Under the pieces are notes generated by a model. It saw nothing but the letters and a program-made list of their open reading frames with translations. It did not search any database and was not told the DNA's origin. From positions 1-64,000 of the forward strand of contig NZ_JARXHW010000027.1 in assembly GCF_031127805.1 (NCBI RefSeq): DNA of 64,000 nt, read 5' to 3'. Below are positions 1 to 8,362 of this stretch, piece by piece (position 1 is the first letter of the stretch; every line of letters begins with the position of its first letter). Origin of the DNA: Thalassobacterium maritimum (GTDB lineage: Bacteria > Verrucomicrobiota > Verrucomicrobiia > Opitutales > Coraliomargaritaceae). A program made the position numbers and the translations under genes.

Positions 1-1
1 G

Positions 2-76
2 CGATTCGAAAAGTTGCAGACGACCTTTGCCGCGATGGTCGCCATCGCGGCAATCCTCGTATGGATCAAATTTTAA
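2..76 (+). CDS. C-terminal tail of a membrane protein (partial)
   Basis: An open frame enters from the left edge and ends at TAA (74-76), giving 24 residues. The last part, from AAMVAIAAILVW to the end IKF, is a hydrophobic segment of transmembrane length. Only the end of the protein is present, so its function cannot be read. It converges on the PEP-CTERM gene on the other strand. It could also be a chance open frame. Confidence 0.4.
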   Translation, partial: RFEKLQTTFAAMVAIAAILVWIKF

Positions 77-88
77 TTTAAAACACTA

Positions 89-104
89 CCTAGTATAAAC
101 TAGG
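89..104 (-). terminator. weak hairpin at the end of the PEP-CTERM gene
   Basis: CCTAG and CTAGG (89-93 and 100-104) form a 5-bp stem around TATAAA. On the minus strand it is followed by a T/A-rich stretch (GTTTTAAATTAAAATTT). The stop codon of the PEP-CTERM gene lies inside the right arm. The stem is short, so this is only a possible terminator. Confidence 0.25.
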
Positions 105-846
105 CGCGGCGACGGCGTAGCATCACCGAGCTCAACGCAAGACATCCAGCCAGCAAGGCGTAAGTGCTCGGCTCGGGAACTGCAGATACGTCACCAATCA
201 CACCAACATTATCGTAATTAATTGCAGATGACGAAACGCCACCGGTCCCTCCCCAAACATAAACACGAAACTCTGTAGCTGTTGTAATATTTTGGAAGGC
301 GGATACTCCAGAGACATCAACCGAAAACTGTTGATACGGATTGAGCCCGCCTGCAACTGTCGTGACGGCTCCTAGATAGACGGACGTATCAGTGTCCTCA
401 AAACCAGTAATCGAAGACATCAAGGCAAACGATTCAGCACTTTTAGTATTGTTGCCTGCCCTGGACGCGCTGAATAAAATCGCGTCCAAATTCATCTCAA
501 ATCCAGTATCGGGAGTTAGCGTGAACGAAAAATAATCTCCGGCAGCAATCGCAGCGTCGCGATTGCCGTTTAGTAGCAAACCATTGGTCGCACGAAAATT
601 ACCAGCTGCTTCCGAAAAATCAATGCCAGCAGTGGTTCCAGTGCTATCACCAACGGTATCGTTGAAATCGAAGCCAGTATTGGCCGCGTTTAAATTAAAA
701 CTGCTTGCGGTGACATTGCTCGCTTCGAATGAAGCATCTTGAGGCGTCCCAGCAGTGAAGTCGTAGCCAACAATCGTCGCGGCTTGTGAGCTGGCAAATG
801 CAGCTCCACAGCCTAGACCGAAGAGGAATAATTTTTTCTTTAACAT
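100..846 (-). CDS. PEP-CTERM sorting-domain protein
   Basis: A 248-residue exported protein. It has a Sec signal peptide (MLKKKLFLFGLGCGAAFASSQA, residues 1-22), a Ser/Thr/Asn/Gly-rich beta-type body, and a classic PEP-CTERM tail: VPEPSTYALLAG at about residues 222-233, a hydrophobic helix, then RRRR. By family knowledge such proteins are processed by an exosortase and end up in the envelope or extracellular matrix. The body has no catalytic motif that I recognise and may be a carbohydrate-binding or structural jelly roll. It has its own promoter region and is separated from the sulfatase operon by 233 bp. That gap holds a perfect 14-bp palindrome (1000-1013) and a weak match to the cluster operator (913-932). 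Confidence 0.85.
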   Translation of the reverse strand: MLKKKLFLFGLGCGAAFASSQAATIVGYDFTAGTPQDASFEASNVTASSFNLNAANTGFDFNDTVGDSTGTTAGIDFSEAAGNFRATNGLLLNGNRDAAIAAGDYFSFTLTPDTGFEMNLDAILFSASRAGNNTKSAESFALMSSITGFEDTDTSVYLGAVTTVAGGLNPYQQFSVDVSGVSAFQNITTATEFRVYVWGGTGGVSSSAINYDNVGVIGDVSAVPEPSTYALLAGCLALSSVMLRRRRA

Positions 847-1079
847 AGTTAGATTGGGTGAATAAACTGAGTTGGTAAGATCTAGATATTAACAAAATGC
901 CATCACAGCGTCTATAATGTGTACACCTGATGACTCGTCGTGGATAGGTCAGCGCAGTGCTCAACTGAATTGCTGGAACTGTATCCTATTCGTGCCTTGC
1001 ATACAATTGTATGACTGCGCCTGCTAATGACAAATTTCCGAGACTAAACGAGGCCTAGATTCTCGCCTCCCCCGCCTAC

Positions 1080-2576
1080 TTATAGCTTGTTCTTCTTTTT
1101 TCTGGAAGCATGTCCGCGTGGGAATTCCGTTTTGGCGCGACCTTTTTCCGCATCGGACAAGTTCGCCCAGTCGGTAGTATGGTTGCTTAAGATCGGCACT
1201 TCGGGGAACAGAGTTCCGGTCGCGCGTTGTTCACTACCGCGCTTCATGTATTCGCCCAGCTCCTCGCGGGTTTGCTCCGCGAGTGCCATCATTTCAGAGA
1301 CACGTTCGGGATGCTCCGCGGCAACATTATTGTGTTCCGCGGGATCCGTCGACAGATTATAGAGTTCAGGTGTCTGGATCGGTTTTGCCTTCCCGCCAGC
1401 AGTGCTCCACCACGGCATCTGTTCCTTCGTGCGCGGCAGGTGCAGTTTCCAATCTCCCACACGCACGGCCTGCAGGTTTTCGCAGTTATAATAATAAAAC
1501 GGTTCCAGCTCCGGACGCGTTAGTTCGCCGCCCTCAAACAAGGGGGTCAAACTCACACCATCGTAAATCCGATCACTGGGCAGCGCTGCACCGATCAACT
1601 CGCTCAAGGTCGGGAACAGGTCCATTGCCAGCACGGGCACGTCTGAAACTTCGGGCTGAATCCGGCCCTTCCAGTAAAGAATAAAAGGCACGCGATGCCC
1701 CCCTTCAAGGGAAACGAATTTGGTGCCGCTGTAAGGCTGCGCATACTGCTCCGCAACGGGGCCATTATCCGAGCTGAAGATCACCAGTGTATTTTCCAAA
1801 ATACCATTGTCTTCGAGCGCCTTCAGGATTTCACCGATTCCCCAGTCCACTTCCTGTATAATATCGCCACGCGTGCCATCTTTGGAAGAGCCTCGGAATT
1901 TAGGACCGGCTTGATACGGCGTGTGCGGATAGTTGTGCGCGAAATAAATGAAGAATGGCGAAGCCTCCTGCCCTGAGCGAGCCGAACGGGTGAAGTCTTC
2001 GATATGCTTCACCATGCGCGCGGTGTAGAGCTCGGTCAGCTTGGCCAGCGGTGTGTTTTTGTAAACGACTTCCCGCTCATCATAAAAGCGCTTGTCATGT
2101 CCCATATTTTCAGGCGCACCGTAATAGTGATCAAAGCCTTGGTGCCAGTAAAGGAAGGGCTCCTGCATGCCGAGGTGCCACTTGCCCACCATCGCAGTGG
2201 TGTAGCCCTGCTGCTTGAATTGCTCAGGAATCGTGATCTCGTCGGGGTTCAGACCGAGGAACCAATGTGCTTCACGCTTTGGATTGATCCCCATGTAGAG
2301 GCCATTGCGCTGCGGGTAGGCGCCCGTCATAAAAGCGGCACGCGAGGGCGAACAAATCGAGGCGCCCGTATGAAAATCGGTAAACTGCATCCCCTCCGCT
2401 GCCATGCGGTCAATATGGGGCGTGCTCACCTTCGTCGCACCATAGCAACTCACATCGCTGTAGCCCATATCATCCATGAGAATGAAGATCACGTTGGGTT
2501 TATCGGCACCTGCACTGCAGACGGCGGCTAACAGAAAGCCGAGCACAAAAAGCTTAATTTTAAATAGTAATTTCAT
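1080..2576 (-). CDS. secreted S1-family sulfatase (sulfatase 1)
   Basis: A 498-residue arylsulfatase-type enzyme, predicted to cleave sulfate esters from polysaccharide outside the cytoplasm. Signal peptide at residues 1-23. The active site looks intact: metal-binding Asp pair D35-D36 (LMDDMGYSD), formylglycine motif C75-S-P-S-R, GKWHLG with K132 and H134, and SSDNGP with D270-N271. The C-terminal tail is Lys/Arg rich (RKKKNKL). It is the last gene of operon A, 92 bp after sulfatase 2, with a hairpin repeat in the gap. It resembles sulfatases 2 and 7 in the late GHRVPF and WKLHLPRT segments. The exact S1 subfamily and sulfate position cannot be read by eye. Confidence 0.95.
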   Translation of the reverse strand: MKLLFKIKLFVLGFLLAAVCSAGADKPNVIFILMDDMGYSDVSCYGATKVSTPHIDRMAAEGMQFTDFHTGASICSPSRAAFMTGAYPQRNGLYMGINPKREAHWFLGLNPDEITIPEQFKQQGYTTAMVGKWHLGMQEPFLYWHQGFDHYYGAPENMGHDKRFYDEREVVYKNTPLAKLTELYTARMVKHIEDFTRSARSGQEASPFFIYFAHNYPHTPYQAGPKFRGSSKDGTRGDIIQEVDWGIGEILKALEDNGILENTLVIFSSDNGPVAEQYAQPYSGTKFVSLEGGHRVPFILYWKGRIQPEVSDVPVLAMDLFPTLSELIGAALPSDRIYDGVSLTPLFEGGELTRPELEPFYYYNCENLQAVRVGDWKLHLPRTKEQMPWWSTAGGKAKPIQTPELYNLSTDPAEHNNVAAEHPERVSEMMALAEQTREELGEYMKRGSEQRATGTLFPEVPILSNHTTDWANLSDAEKGRAKTEFPRGHASRKKKNKL

Positions 2577-2591
2577 ATTCGTTTATAGTTT

Positions 2592-2653
2592 ATGGACAAG
2601 TGTCCATGCTCCCATTGTGATAACTTCGCATAGGAGTCGGGACACTTGTCCCG
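2592..2653. repeat. paired short hairpin repeats
   Basis: Two imperfect palindromes lie in the gap between sulfatases 1 and 2. The first is ATGGACA-AG-TGTCCAT (2592-2607). The second is CGGGACA-CT-TGTCCCG (2638-2653), preceded by TAGGAGT. Both are members of the GGACA...TGTCC family found at five places in the window. Likely REP-like elements acting as transcript-end or stability hairpins; no coding content is seen. Confidence 0.75.
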
Positions 2654-2668
2654 CCCCCACGCCAGCAA

Positions 2669-4084
2669 TTATTTTTTATCCTGCGGATTTTCGAGTCCAT
2701 GCGGCCGTTGATCGGAGCCGTTGCGATCAATATCCCCGAGTTCCGCGCGAGCGCGATCGGCCACTTTGCTCAACTCTGCGACGATTTCCGGATGCTGCGC
2801 GTAGACGTTTTTCTTCTCGCCGGCGTCTGAATCCATCCGAAACAGGAGCGGCTGTTTCAGCGTCGTGTAAACCCGCTGACCGCTGTCTTTTTTAGCCCAA
2901 TACGGTTGCTCCTTCGCTGTTCTAGGAAAGTGTAGTTTCCACTTTTCATTGCGCACCGCCTGCAGGTGCACGCCGTTGTAATAGTAAAAATAATCCCGCG
3001 GGCTTTGCTCTGTTTTTCCGCTCAACAGATCGAAAATATTCGTTCCGTCGAGTGTGACATTCTGTGGGAGTGCCGCCCCCGCCAGCCCGGCAAAGCTGGG
3101 CAGCAAATCCATGCTGCTAATCATCGCATCGGACACCTGTCCCGCAGGGATCTGCCCCGGCCAATTGAAAATGGCCGGCACACGGTGGCCCCCTTCCATC
3201 GTGACGTATTTACCTCCGAGCAAGGGCTTGGCTGAACCGTCCCGCGCCGGCCCGTTGTCGGAGAGAAACACGATCAGTGTGTTCTCGGTCAGGCCAGCGG
3301 CCTCCACGGCCTCACGCACGCGCCCGACGCTCGCATCTAGTTCCAGAACGAAATCAGCATAATTCCCCTCGCGTCCTTTGATCCCGGAACTGCCTTTAAA
3401 CGGCTGACTGGGCAAGATGGGGCTATGTGCAATATGATGCGCGAAGTAGATGAAGAACGGCGCCTCATGCTCGCCCTGAATAAAGTCAACGACCTCGTCT
3501 GTGTAGCGTTGGGTGACTTTTTCAAAGGCGATGTCCTTTTCCACGACGTCGTGATTATGATACAGCGTGGTGGCGTCATCGATCTGCGGCACGAAGTTAC
3601 TGTGCAGGCCGAGGTAGTCATCGAAGCCGGCATCGAGCGGATGCGAACCTTCGACATGAAAGCCTAGGTGCCACTTCCCCACAATCTTAGTGTAATAGCC
3701 CGCCGATTTGAGCAGCTCCGCCATCGTCACCTCCTCTGGGGCAATGCCATATTCCGCATACTTCGGTGTATCATGCCTGGATATGGGATGTCCCGCCCGC
3801 ATGGGATAGCGCCCAGTCATCAGCGCCGCGCGCGAGGGCCCACAGACATTGGCAGCCACCAGGCAATCCGTGGCGCGCAAGCCCTCGGCCGCCAGACGAT
3901 CGAGGGTCGGCGTCGCCACAGGTCCGCCATAGCATCCCAAATCTCCGTAACCGAGGTCGTCGGCAAAGATCAGGATGATATTCGGCTTCGACTGACTAGC
4001 CACAGCGGACTGTTTCGCTGCGACAGCCAAAAGGGGTGCCAAGCAGAGGGCACTCGCTAAGACGATGAATGATCGGATTCTCAT
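2669..4084 (-). CDS. secreted S1-family sulfatase (sulfatase 2)
   Basis: A 471-residue sulfatase. I chose the ATG at 4084 (MRIRSFIVLASALCLAPLLA) because it starts a good signal peptide and leaves a 26-bp gap to sulfatase 3. A longer frame from 4150 would run into the upstream gene and bury the signal. Active-site residues present: D42-D43 (FADDLGYGD), formylglycine motif C81-G-P-S-R, GKWHLG with K137 and H139, a later LSDNGP, and Lys in GGKYVTMEGGHRVP. Third gene of operon A. It groups with sulfatase 7 by the VCGPSRAxLxTGRYPMR block and the EGSHPLDAGFD segment, so these two probably act on similar sulfate esters. Confidence 0.95.
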   Translation of the reverse strand: MRIRSFIVLASALCLAPLLAVAAKQSAVASQSKPNIILIFADDLGYGDLGCYGGPVATPTLDRLAAEGLRATDCLVAANVCGPSRAALMTGRYPMRAGHPISRHDTPKYAEYGIAPEEVTMAELLKSAGYYTKIVGKWHLGFHVEGSHPLDAGFDDYLGLHSNFVPQIDDATTLYHNHDVVEKDIAFEKVTQRYTDEVVDFIQGEHEAPFFIYFAHHIAHSPILPSQPFKGSSGIKGREGNYADFVLELDASVGRVREAVEAAGLTENTLIVFLSDNGPARDGSAKPLLGGKYVTMEGGHRVPAIFNWPGQIPAGQVSDAMISSMDLLPSFAGLAGAALPQNVTLDGTNIFDLLSGKTEQSPRDYFYYYNGVHLQAVRNEKWKLHFPRTAKEQPYWAKKDSGQRVYTTLKQPLLFRMDSDAGEKKNVYAQHPEIVAELSKVADRARAELGDIDRNGSDQRPHGLENPQDKK

Positions 4085-4110
4085 AATAAAATTTATTCGA
4101 TAGAGCTTAT

Positions 4111-5532
4111 TTACTTTAACAAAGTCAGCGGATGAGCCTCGTCCACCCATCCAGCGGGTCGACTGTTTTGTTTGAGTTCGAGCTCGAAGGCTTCGGCATG
4201 CGCCTGGAGTTGCTCAGCGATTTCGGGCTGTGCGTTAAATAAGTTATGACGCTCGGCCGGATCTTCATCGAGACGATACAAAGCCATAATCGGTGAGCTC
4301 GATCCTTTGCCGCGACGGGCCTTATCTTTGCCATTCACTTTGCCGAAATGTAATTTCCATCGCCCCGAGCGGACGGCCTTGAGATCGTCGCCTTTGTAAT
4401 AGAAAAAAACGTCGTGTGGGCTGCGGGCATTTTCAGTCAGCACGGGTAGAATGTCTTTTCCATCAATCACGCGATCGTCCGGCAGTTCCGCCCCTGCCAG
4501 CTTGGCGAAGGTCGGCAGCAGGTCCATGGCTGTCATTAGCTCGTCATTTGTCTGCGCGGCCGGAATCGTCCCCGGCCAGCGAATCACTGTCGGCACACGT
4601 TGCCCGCCTTCGAAACTACTCCCCTTCTTGCCACTGTAGGGCTCGGCATGTCCGACCGAAGGTCCGTTGTCCGAGGTAAAAATCACCACGGTGTTTTCAT
4701 CGACACCATTCGCTTTCAAGGCATCGAGAATCTGCCCCACCGACCAGTCGATCTCGCGAATCGCATAATTGTAAAGCTTATCGCGGGTCTTGTAATCGAC
4801 GCCGGTTTCATTTTTCAGCTTCGCGAGAATGGCCTCTGGCGCCTGTTGCATAAATGCCGGTGACATATGGATCGGGCGATGCGGTGCCGGATGCGGCACA
4901 TAGAGAAAAAAGGCCTCGTCTTTATGACGCCCGATGAAGTCGACCGCGCGCTCGGTGATACGTTGAGTCAAGTAATCCGCATCGGGCTCCGCTTCGATCA
5001 CGGTCTCCATTTCCATCAAAGGCAGCGGCGGGAAATGGTGCTTGGGATTGGTATGATAGGGATGAATGTCATGACTGTAAGGCAGGCCAAAGAATTCATC
5101 AAAGCCCTGACGTGTCGGCAAAAACTCTGGCTGATCCCCGAGATGCCACTTACCAAACATCCCCGTAGCGTAGCCCGCAGATTTCATCAGTTCGGCGAGG
5201 GTGATTTCATCCGGGTGCAAGCCATGGTGGTCGGCGGCAAGAAAAACGCCACCCGCCAAGCCGATCCGTCTGGGATAGCTCCCCGTCATCAATGCCGCCC
5301 GCGAAGGCGTGCACACCGAACCCGCCACATAGAAACTAGTCAACTTGGCCCCCTCCTCTGCCATGCGATCGATGCGCGGCGTCTGCACATGATCCCCACC
5401 AAAGCAGCCGAGGTCGGCGTAGCCCTGGTCATCGGTCAGAATGATCACGACATTTGGCTTCGTTGCCGCACTGCAAACCGTGGCCAGCAATAGCCCCCAT
5501 ACTAGAGGATTGAATTTGATAAATTTGTTCAT
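4111..5532 (-). CDS. secreted S1-family sulfatase (sulfatase 3)
   Basis: A 473-residue sulfatase. The start at 5532 (MNKFIKFNPLVWGLLLATVCSA) gives a signal peptide; the upstream frame extension to 5691 is Arg/Trp-rich, overlaps a hairpin repeat and the GH116a stop, and is unlikely to be coding. Conserved residues: D34-D35 (LTDDQGYAD), C74-T-P-S-R, GKWHLG with K128 and H130, and TSDNGPS. It shares LPTRQGFDEFFGLPYSHDIHP with little change with sulfatase 6 in operon B, so the two are close paralogues with probably the same regiospecificity. Second gene of operon A, 103 bp after GH116a. Confidence 0.95.
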   Translation of the reverse strand: MNKFIKFNPLVWGLLLATVCSAATKPNVVIILTDDQGYADLGCFGGDHVQTPRIDRMAEEGAKLTSFYVAGSVCTPSRAALMTGSYPRRIGLAGGVFLAADHHGLHPDEITLAELMKSAGYATGMFGKWHLGDQPEFLPTRQGFDEFFGLPYSHDIHPYHTNPKHHFPPLPLMEMETVIEAEPDADYLTQRITERAVDFIGRHKDEAFFLYVPHPAPHRPIHMSPAFMQQAPEAILAKLKNETGVDYKTRDKLYNYAIREIDWSVGQILDALKANGVDENTVVIFTSDNGPSVGHAEPYSGKKGSSFEGGQRVPTVIRWPGTIPAAQTNDELMTAMDLLPTFAKLAGAELPDDRVIDGKDILPVLTENARSPHDVFFYYKGDDLKAVRSGRWKLHFGKVNGKDKARRGKGSSSPIMALYRLDEDPAERHNLFNAQPEIAEQLQAHAEAFELELKQNSRPAGWVDEAHPLTLLK

Positions 5533-5565
5533 GATCCGTTTCCAATCAGCCCCCCAAAAAGGAGA

Positions 5566-5583
5566 CGGGACACTCCTGTCCCG
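5566..5583. repeat. short hairpin repeat
   Basis: CGGGACA (5566-5572) and TGTCCCG (5577-5583) around a CTCC loop. It lies in the gap between GH116a and sulfatase 3 and belongs to the GGACA...TGTCC family. Confidence 0.7.
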
Positions 5584-5635
5584 CCAGCCGTTCGAGCATG
5601 GACAAAGCACTGCATCATTAAAGAATACAAATCTC

Positions 5636-8266
5636 TTAAACCAGCGAGACCTGTAAGCTTTCTCCCTTCTGGATGGTGATGCCTGATTCAAATTTCAAAA
5701 CGTAGCAACCGTCCACCATCTGAAAACGCGCCTCCACGGGCTGACCGTTTACAGCAACCGTCGCACTCTTCGCCTTCGTGCCCTTGACTTGATCCAAGCT
5801 AAACTCCTTCAAGTGCAAACGACCGTAGCCGACTTCGAGCACAGCGTTCTGCTGGCCTCCCTCCACCTTCTGCGTAAAGCGGCCCCAGCCTTCGGCGGTC
5901 GTGAAGGCTGCCTTGAAATCTTCCGGACTCAATTTCGGCCCAAAGCCCAACTTCGCTTCGGGACCATCGTAGCGATATCCACAGGCAGCCAAGTAAGTGC
6001 CATAACTGGCCATGGCACGTGAGTAGTGATCCGAGCATTCGATTTCGTTGTAGGGATTGCGCTTATCCGCCGAGTAGCGGTCGTAGATCGCTTTACCAAT
6101 CGCCATGGCCTCTTCGATCATATCTTCCCGCAACATGTGCGCGGCGACCTGCCACTCAAAGCCTGTCATACATTCGTTGAGATAGCCGGCGTAATTTTCG
6201 TTACCACTCTTTGGCTCCACCTTACCATGTGGAAAACTGGTCATGACCAGTCCCGCATCACCGGGCCCGGCATACCAGCGCCCATTCGTCATCACTTTGC
6301 GAAAGGCTGCGACATCGGGCGTGAAGTTATACTTCCAGAGTGCCTGTAAGGCCTTGCGTGTCTTCTCCCGTGGTAAAATTGGATCGAGTCCGATTTCATA
6401 CAACCAGCTGTCCCCGAGCACTTGGTCGATATGGCAACCGTTAGTCGAGCCGTGCATTTGAGTCTCATCCTGTGGCGGAATATGCACGAAGTAGCCGAAC
6501 TCCTCATTCCACAGCTCTTTCACCATCTTAGGTGCGCCCTTGGCGACGATCCGCTCATAGCGCTCTGCGACTGCCGGCTGATCCATCTGACGCGCCATCA
6601 CTGCCGAAGCCTTCAGCGCGGCGTGGTAGACGTTGATCAACCAAGGCACCTTGCCGTACCAAGGTTCGTCCAGTGTATTGTGCTGGGCGCCGGAGAGAAT
6701 CCCGTCTTCATCGGCATCCCATTCCTTAATGACAAAGTCCATCGAAAGCTTCACCCGATCCCAAATGCTGGCGAGAAAGCTGTAGTCAGTCGTCATTTGA
6801 CTCTCACGCAGCACACGAATAATGGTGCCGCAGGTGCCATCGAGCGCGTCGTCGCGCCCCTTCGCGCCATCCTTCATGGAATAGCGGAAAAAGATCATAC
6901 CATTCTTCGGATCGAAGCCTCGGCCATACTCGATGCGATCGCGGCATTCGCGCTCGATCTCGGGGAAGATTCGGGCGAGCCCTTGCGCGTAATTCCACAC
7001 GTGAGTGCAGTTCCCAGGGCAACAGCGCACCCCCTCTTCCATGTTGTAAATATCCTCTGTCTCTCCCTTGGCATAGACACGCTGCACCATCTGAGTCTGC
7101 ATGCAGTCGATTGGGATAAAGGCGCGCTCCAAGAACCAATACGGCAGACTGGAATCATACCAGGTATCGGTCCATTGCTTAGTGGTGCCATAGAGCTCCG
7201 TTTCACGACTCGCGACTTGCGCCGCCGCATCCGCCGCAGTCGGCCACTGAGTCGCATAGTGATAGCTTCCCGGTGCGGTCTTTTTACCAAAACCGACGCC
7301 GTAGTTTACCTGAGGAATCCGCCAGGAAACGGCAAAGGAGACCGTCTGCGATTCGCCGGGCTTCAAGCTGAGCTGACGACCGATCGAGGCTGCGCGGCTC
7401 GTCCCTTCGGTGTCAGAGTTCCCCACCGTAAAGGCCGCTTCGGCCCCCGGTTTCGCTTGATTGACCTCAACAAAGTCTGCGGCCGCTTGACCAAAAACGC
7501 CAAGTGCGACGGCATTGCCATTCTTGCCCGCGCTCGAGCACTCGACTGTCGCAATGTCCTCAAGCGGACGATAGACACTCTGCGCGGCCCCCTTGCCGGC
7601 CCAGAGATTTTCGATCCAGCCCGCGATGCCGACTTCCTGCGTCTTGGCGGAATGATTCGTCACCGTATAACGCATGACAATGACCGGATAGCTGGACTCG
7701 TCACGATTCAAAGGAATGAAAGGTGTATAGGCCTCCAACTGCACCCCCACCGGAATCGCCTCGTCCGTATAGTCCACCTGCGCCATCGGGTATTGATTGG
7801 TAAAAGTCACATCGCGAAAGCCCCCCGAATCCAGCGTGTGCACTTTGCCATTCACTTTCACCGCGAAGCCCTGCCCAGAAGGCGCCTGAGCCATATCGGG
7901 TTTCATATAACGGAGCCCCTTGGGAGTGTGCTTCTTGTCTTTCTCCGCGGTCAGATTCCAGCACCACAGCTCGCCGTCGCCGCTCAGATAGACCTGCCCC
8001 GTGCCCATACCATTGATCGGCATGCCGATATAATCCACCTTGCCCGCCTTCACTGTGGTGGCTTGTCCACGTGCGTAGAGGCTCTTGATCCAGTCAGCAC
8101 TCAGCTTCTTATCCGCCGGTATAATTTTGTCGAAGTCCTTCGCTTCAAAAGGACCGGCCATCACATTCATCCGTCCGACCATCAGCATGGCGGCAGTCAA
8201 ACCGGAGGCTTTAATAAAATCACGACGCCCAGTAAAGGCATCCGAAGTTTTTGTGGGGGTATTCAT
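5636..8266 (-). CDS. Tat-exported GH116-like glycosidase with nucleophile Glu replaced by Ser (GH116a)
   Basis: An 876-residue protein with a twin-arginine signal (GRRDFIKASGLTAAMLMVG, RR at 14-15), an N-terminal beta-sandwich (GMPINGMGTGQVYLSGDGELWCWN...) and an (alpha/alpha)6 barrel of the GH116/DUF608 type. The proposed acid/base is D614 in GCHIDQ, and NEIECSDHYSR matches the sugar-binding Glu and Arg of characterised GH116 enzymes. At the position where GH116b and GH116c carry Glu (GLWEG, GFMET) this protein has Ser525 (GILSG; codon at 6692-6694). Aligning to GBA2-type sequences places the catalytic nucleophile there. It may be inactive, use another residue, or have changed chemistry. First gene of operon A, with the palindromic operator 38 bp upstream. 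Confidence 0.88.
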   Translation of the reverse strand: MNTPTKTSDAFTGRRDFIKASGLTAAMLMVGRMNVMAGPFEAKDFDKIIPADKKLSADWIKSLYARGQATTVKAGKVDYIGMPINGMGTGQVYLSGDGELWCWNLTAEKDKKHTPKGLRYMKPDMAQAPSGQGFAVKVNGKVHTLDSGGFRDVTFTNQYPMAQVDYTDEAIPVGVQLEAYTPFIPLNRDESSYPVIVMRYTVTNHSAKTQEVGIAGWIENLWAGKGAAQSVYRPLEDIATVECSSAGKNGNAVALGVFGQAAADFVEVNQAKPGAEAAFTVGNSDTEGTSRAASIGRQLSLKPGESQTVSFAVSWRIPQVNYGVGFGKKTAPGSYHYATQWPTAADAAAQVASRETELYGTTKQWTDTWYDSSLPYWFLERAFIPIDCMQTQMVQRVYAKGETEDIYNMEEGVRCCPGNCTHVWNYAQGLARIFPEIERECRDRIEYGRGFDPKNGMIFFRYSMKDGAKGRDDALDGTCGTIIRVLRESQMTTDYSFLASIWDRVKLSMDFVIKEWDADEDGILSGAQHNTLDEPWYGKVPWLINVYHAALKASAVMARQMDQPAVAERYERIVAKGAPKMVKELWNEEFGYFVHIPPQDETQMHGSTNGCHIDQVLGDSWLYEIGLDPILPREKTRKALQALWKYNFTPDVAAFRKVMTNGRWYAGPGDAGLVMTSFPHGKVEPKSGNENYAGYLNECMTGFEWQVAAHMLREDMIEEAMAIGKAIYDRYSADKRNPYNEIECSDHYSRAMASYGTYLAACGYRYDGPEAKLGFGPKLSPEDFKAAFTTAEGWGRFTQKVEGGQQNAVLEVGYGRLHLKEFSLDQVKGTKAKSATVAVNGQPVEARFQMVDGCYVLKFESGITIQKGESLQVSLV

Positions 8267-8304
8267 AGTTGAAGACTATTATAACGAAAACAGCACATCA
8301 CCGC

Positions 8305-8324
8305 TATCACTGATATAAGTGATC
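8305..8324. promoter_or_regulatory. candidate regulon operator, operon A
   Basis: TATCACTGATATAAGTGATC is a 20-bp near-palindrome (arms TATCAC and GTGATC) 38 bp upstream of GH116a. It is one of nine similar sites in front of minus-strand units. It probably binds a dimeric regulator near the promoter; the regulator is not in this window. Confidence 0.6.
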
Positions 8325-8362
8325 GTTTCTTCCAAGCTAAGCTGCATCGATCGCGAAATGTG

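Noticed and set aside
695..964. An 89-codon minus-strand frame overlapping the PEP-CTERM gene start.
   Set aside because: Overlaps the signal-peptide region in another frame, Cys/Arg-rich with no family resemblance.
1050..1069. GAGGC...GCCTC as terminator of operon A.
   Set aside because: Only a 5-bp stem with a 10-base loop and no clear T-run following on the minus strand.
4085..4150. Longer N-terminus for sulfatase 2 (start at 4150).
   Set aside because: Would overlap sulfatase 3 and bury the signal peptide; the ATG at 4084 fits better.
4867..5493. A 208-codon open frame opposite sulfatase 3.
   Set aside because: Antisense shadow; similar ones lie opposite nearly every sulfatase because the same motifs are conserved.
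6422..8272. A 616-codon open frame on the plus strand opposite GH116a.
   Set aside because: It is a shadow of the GH116a codon pattern: Arg/His/Ile-rich, no domain, no upstream signal, and the minus-strand protein has clear motifs throughout.
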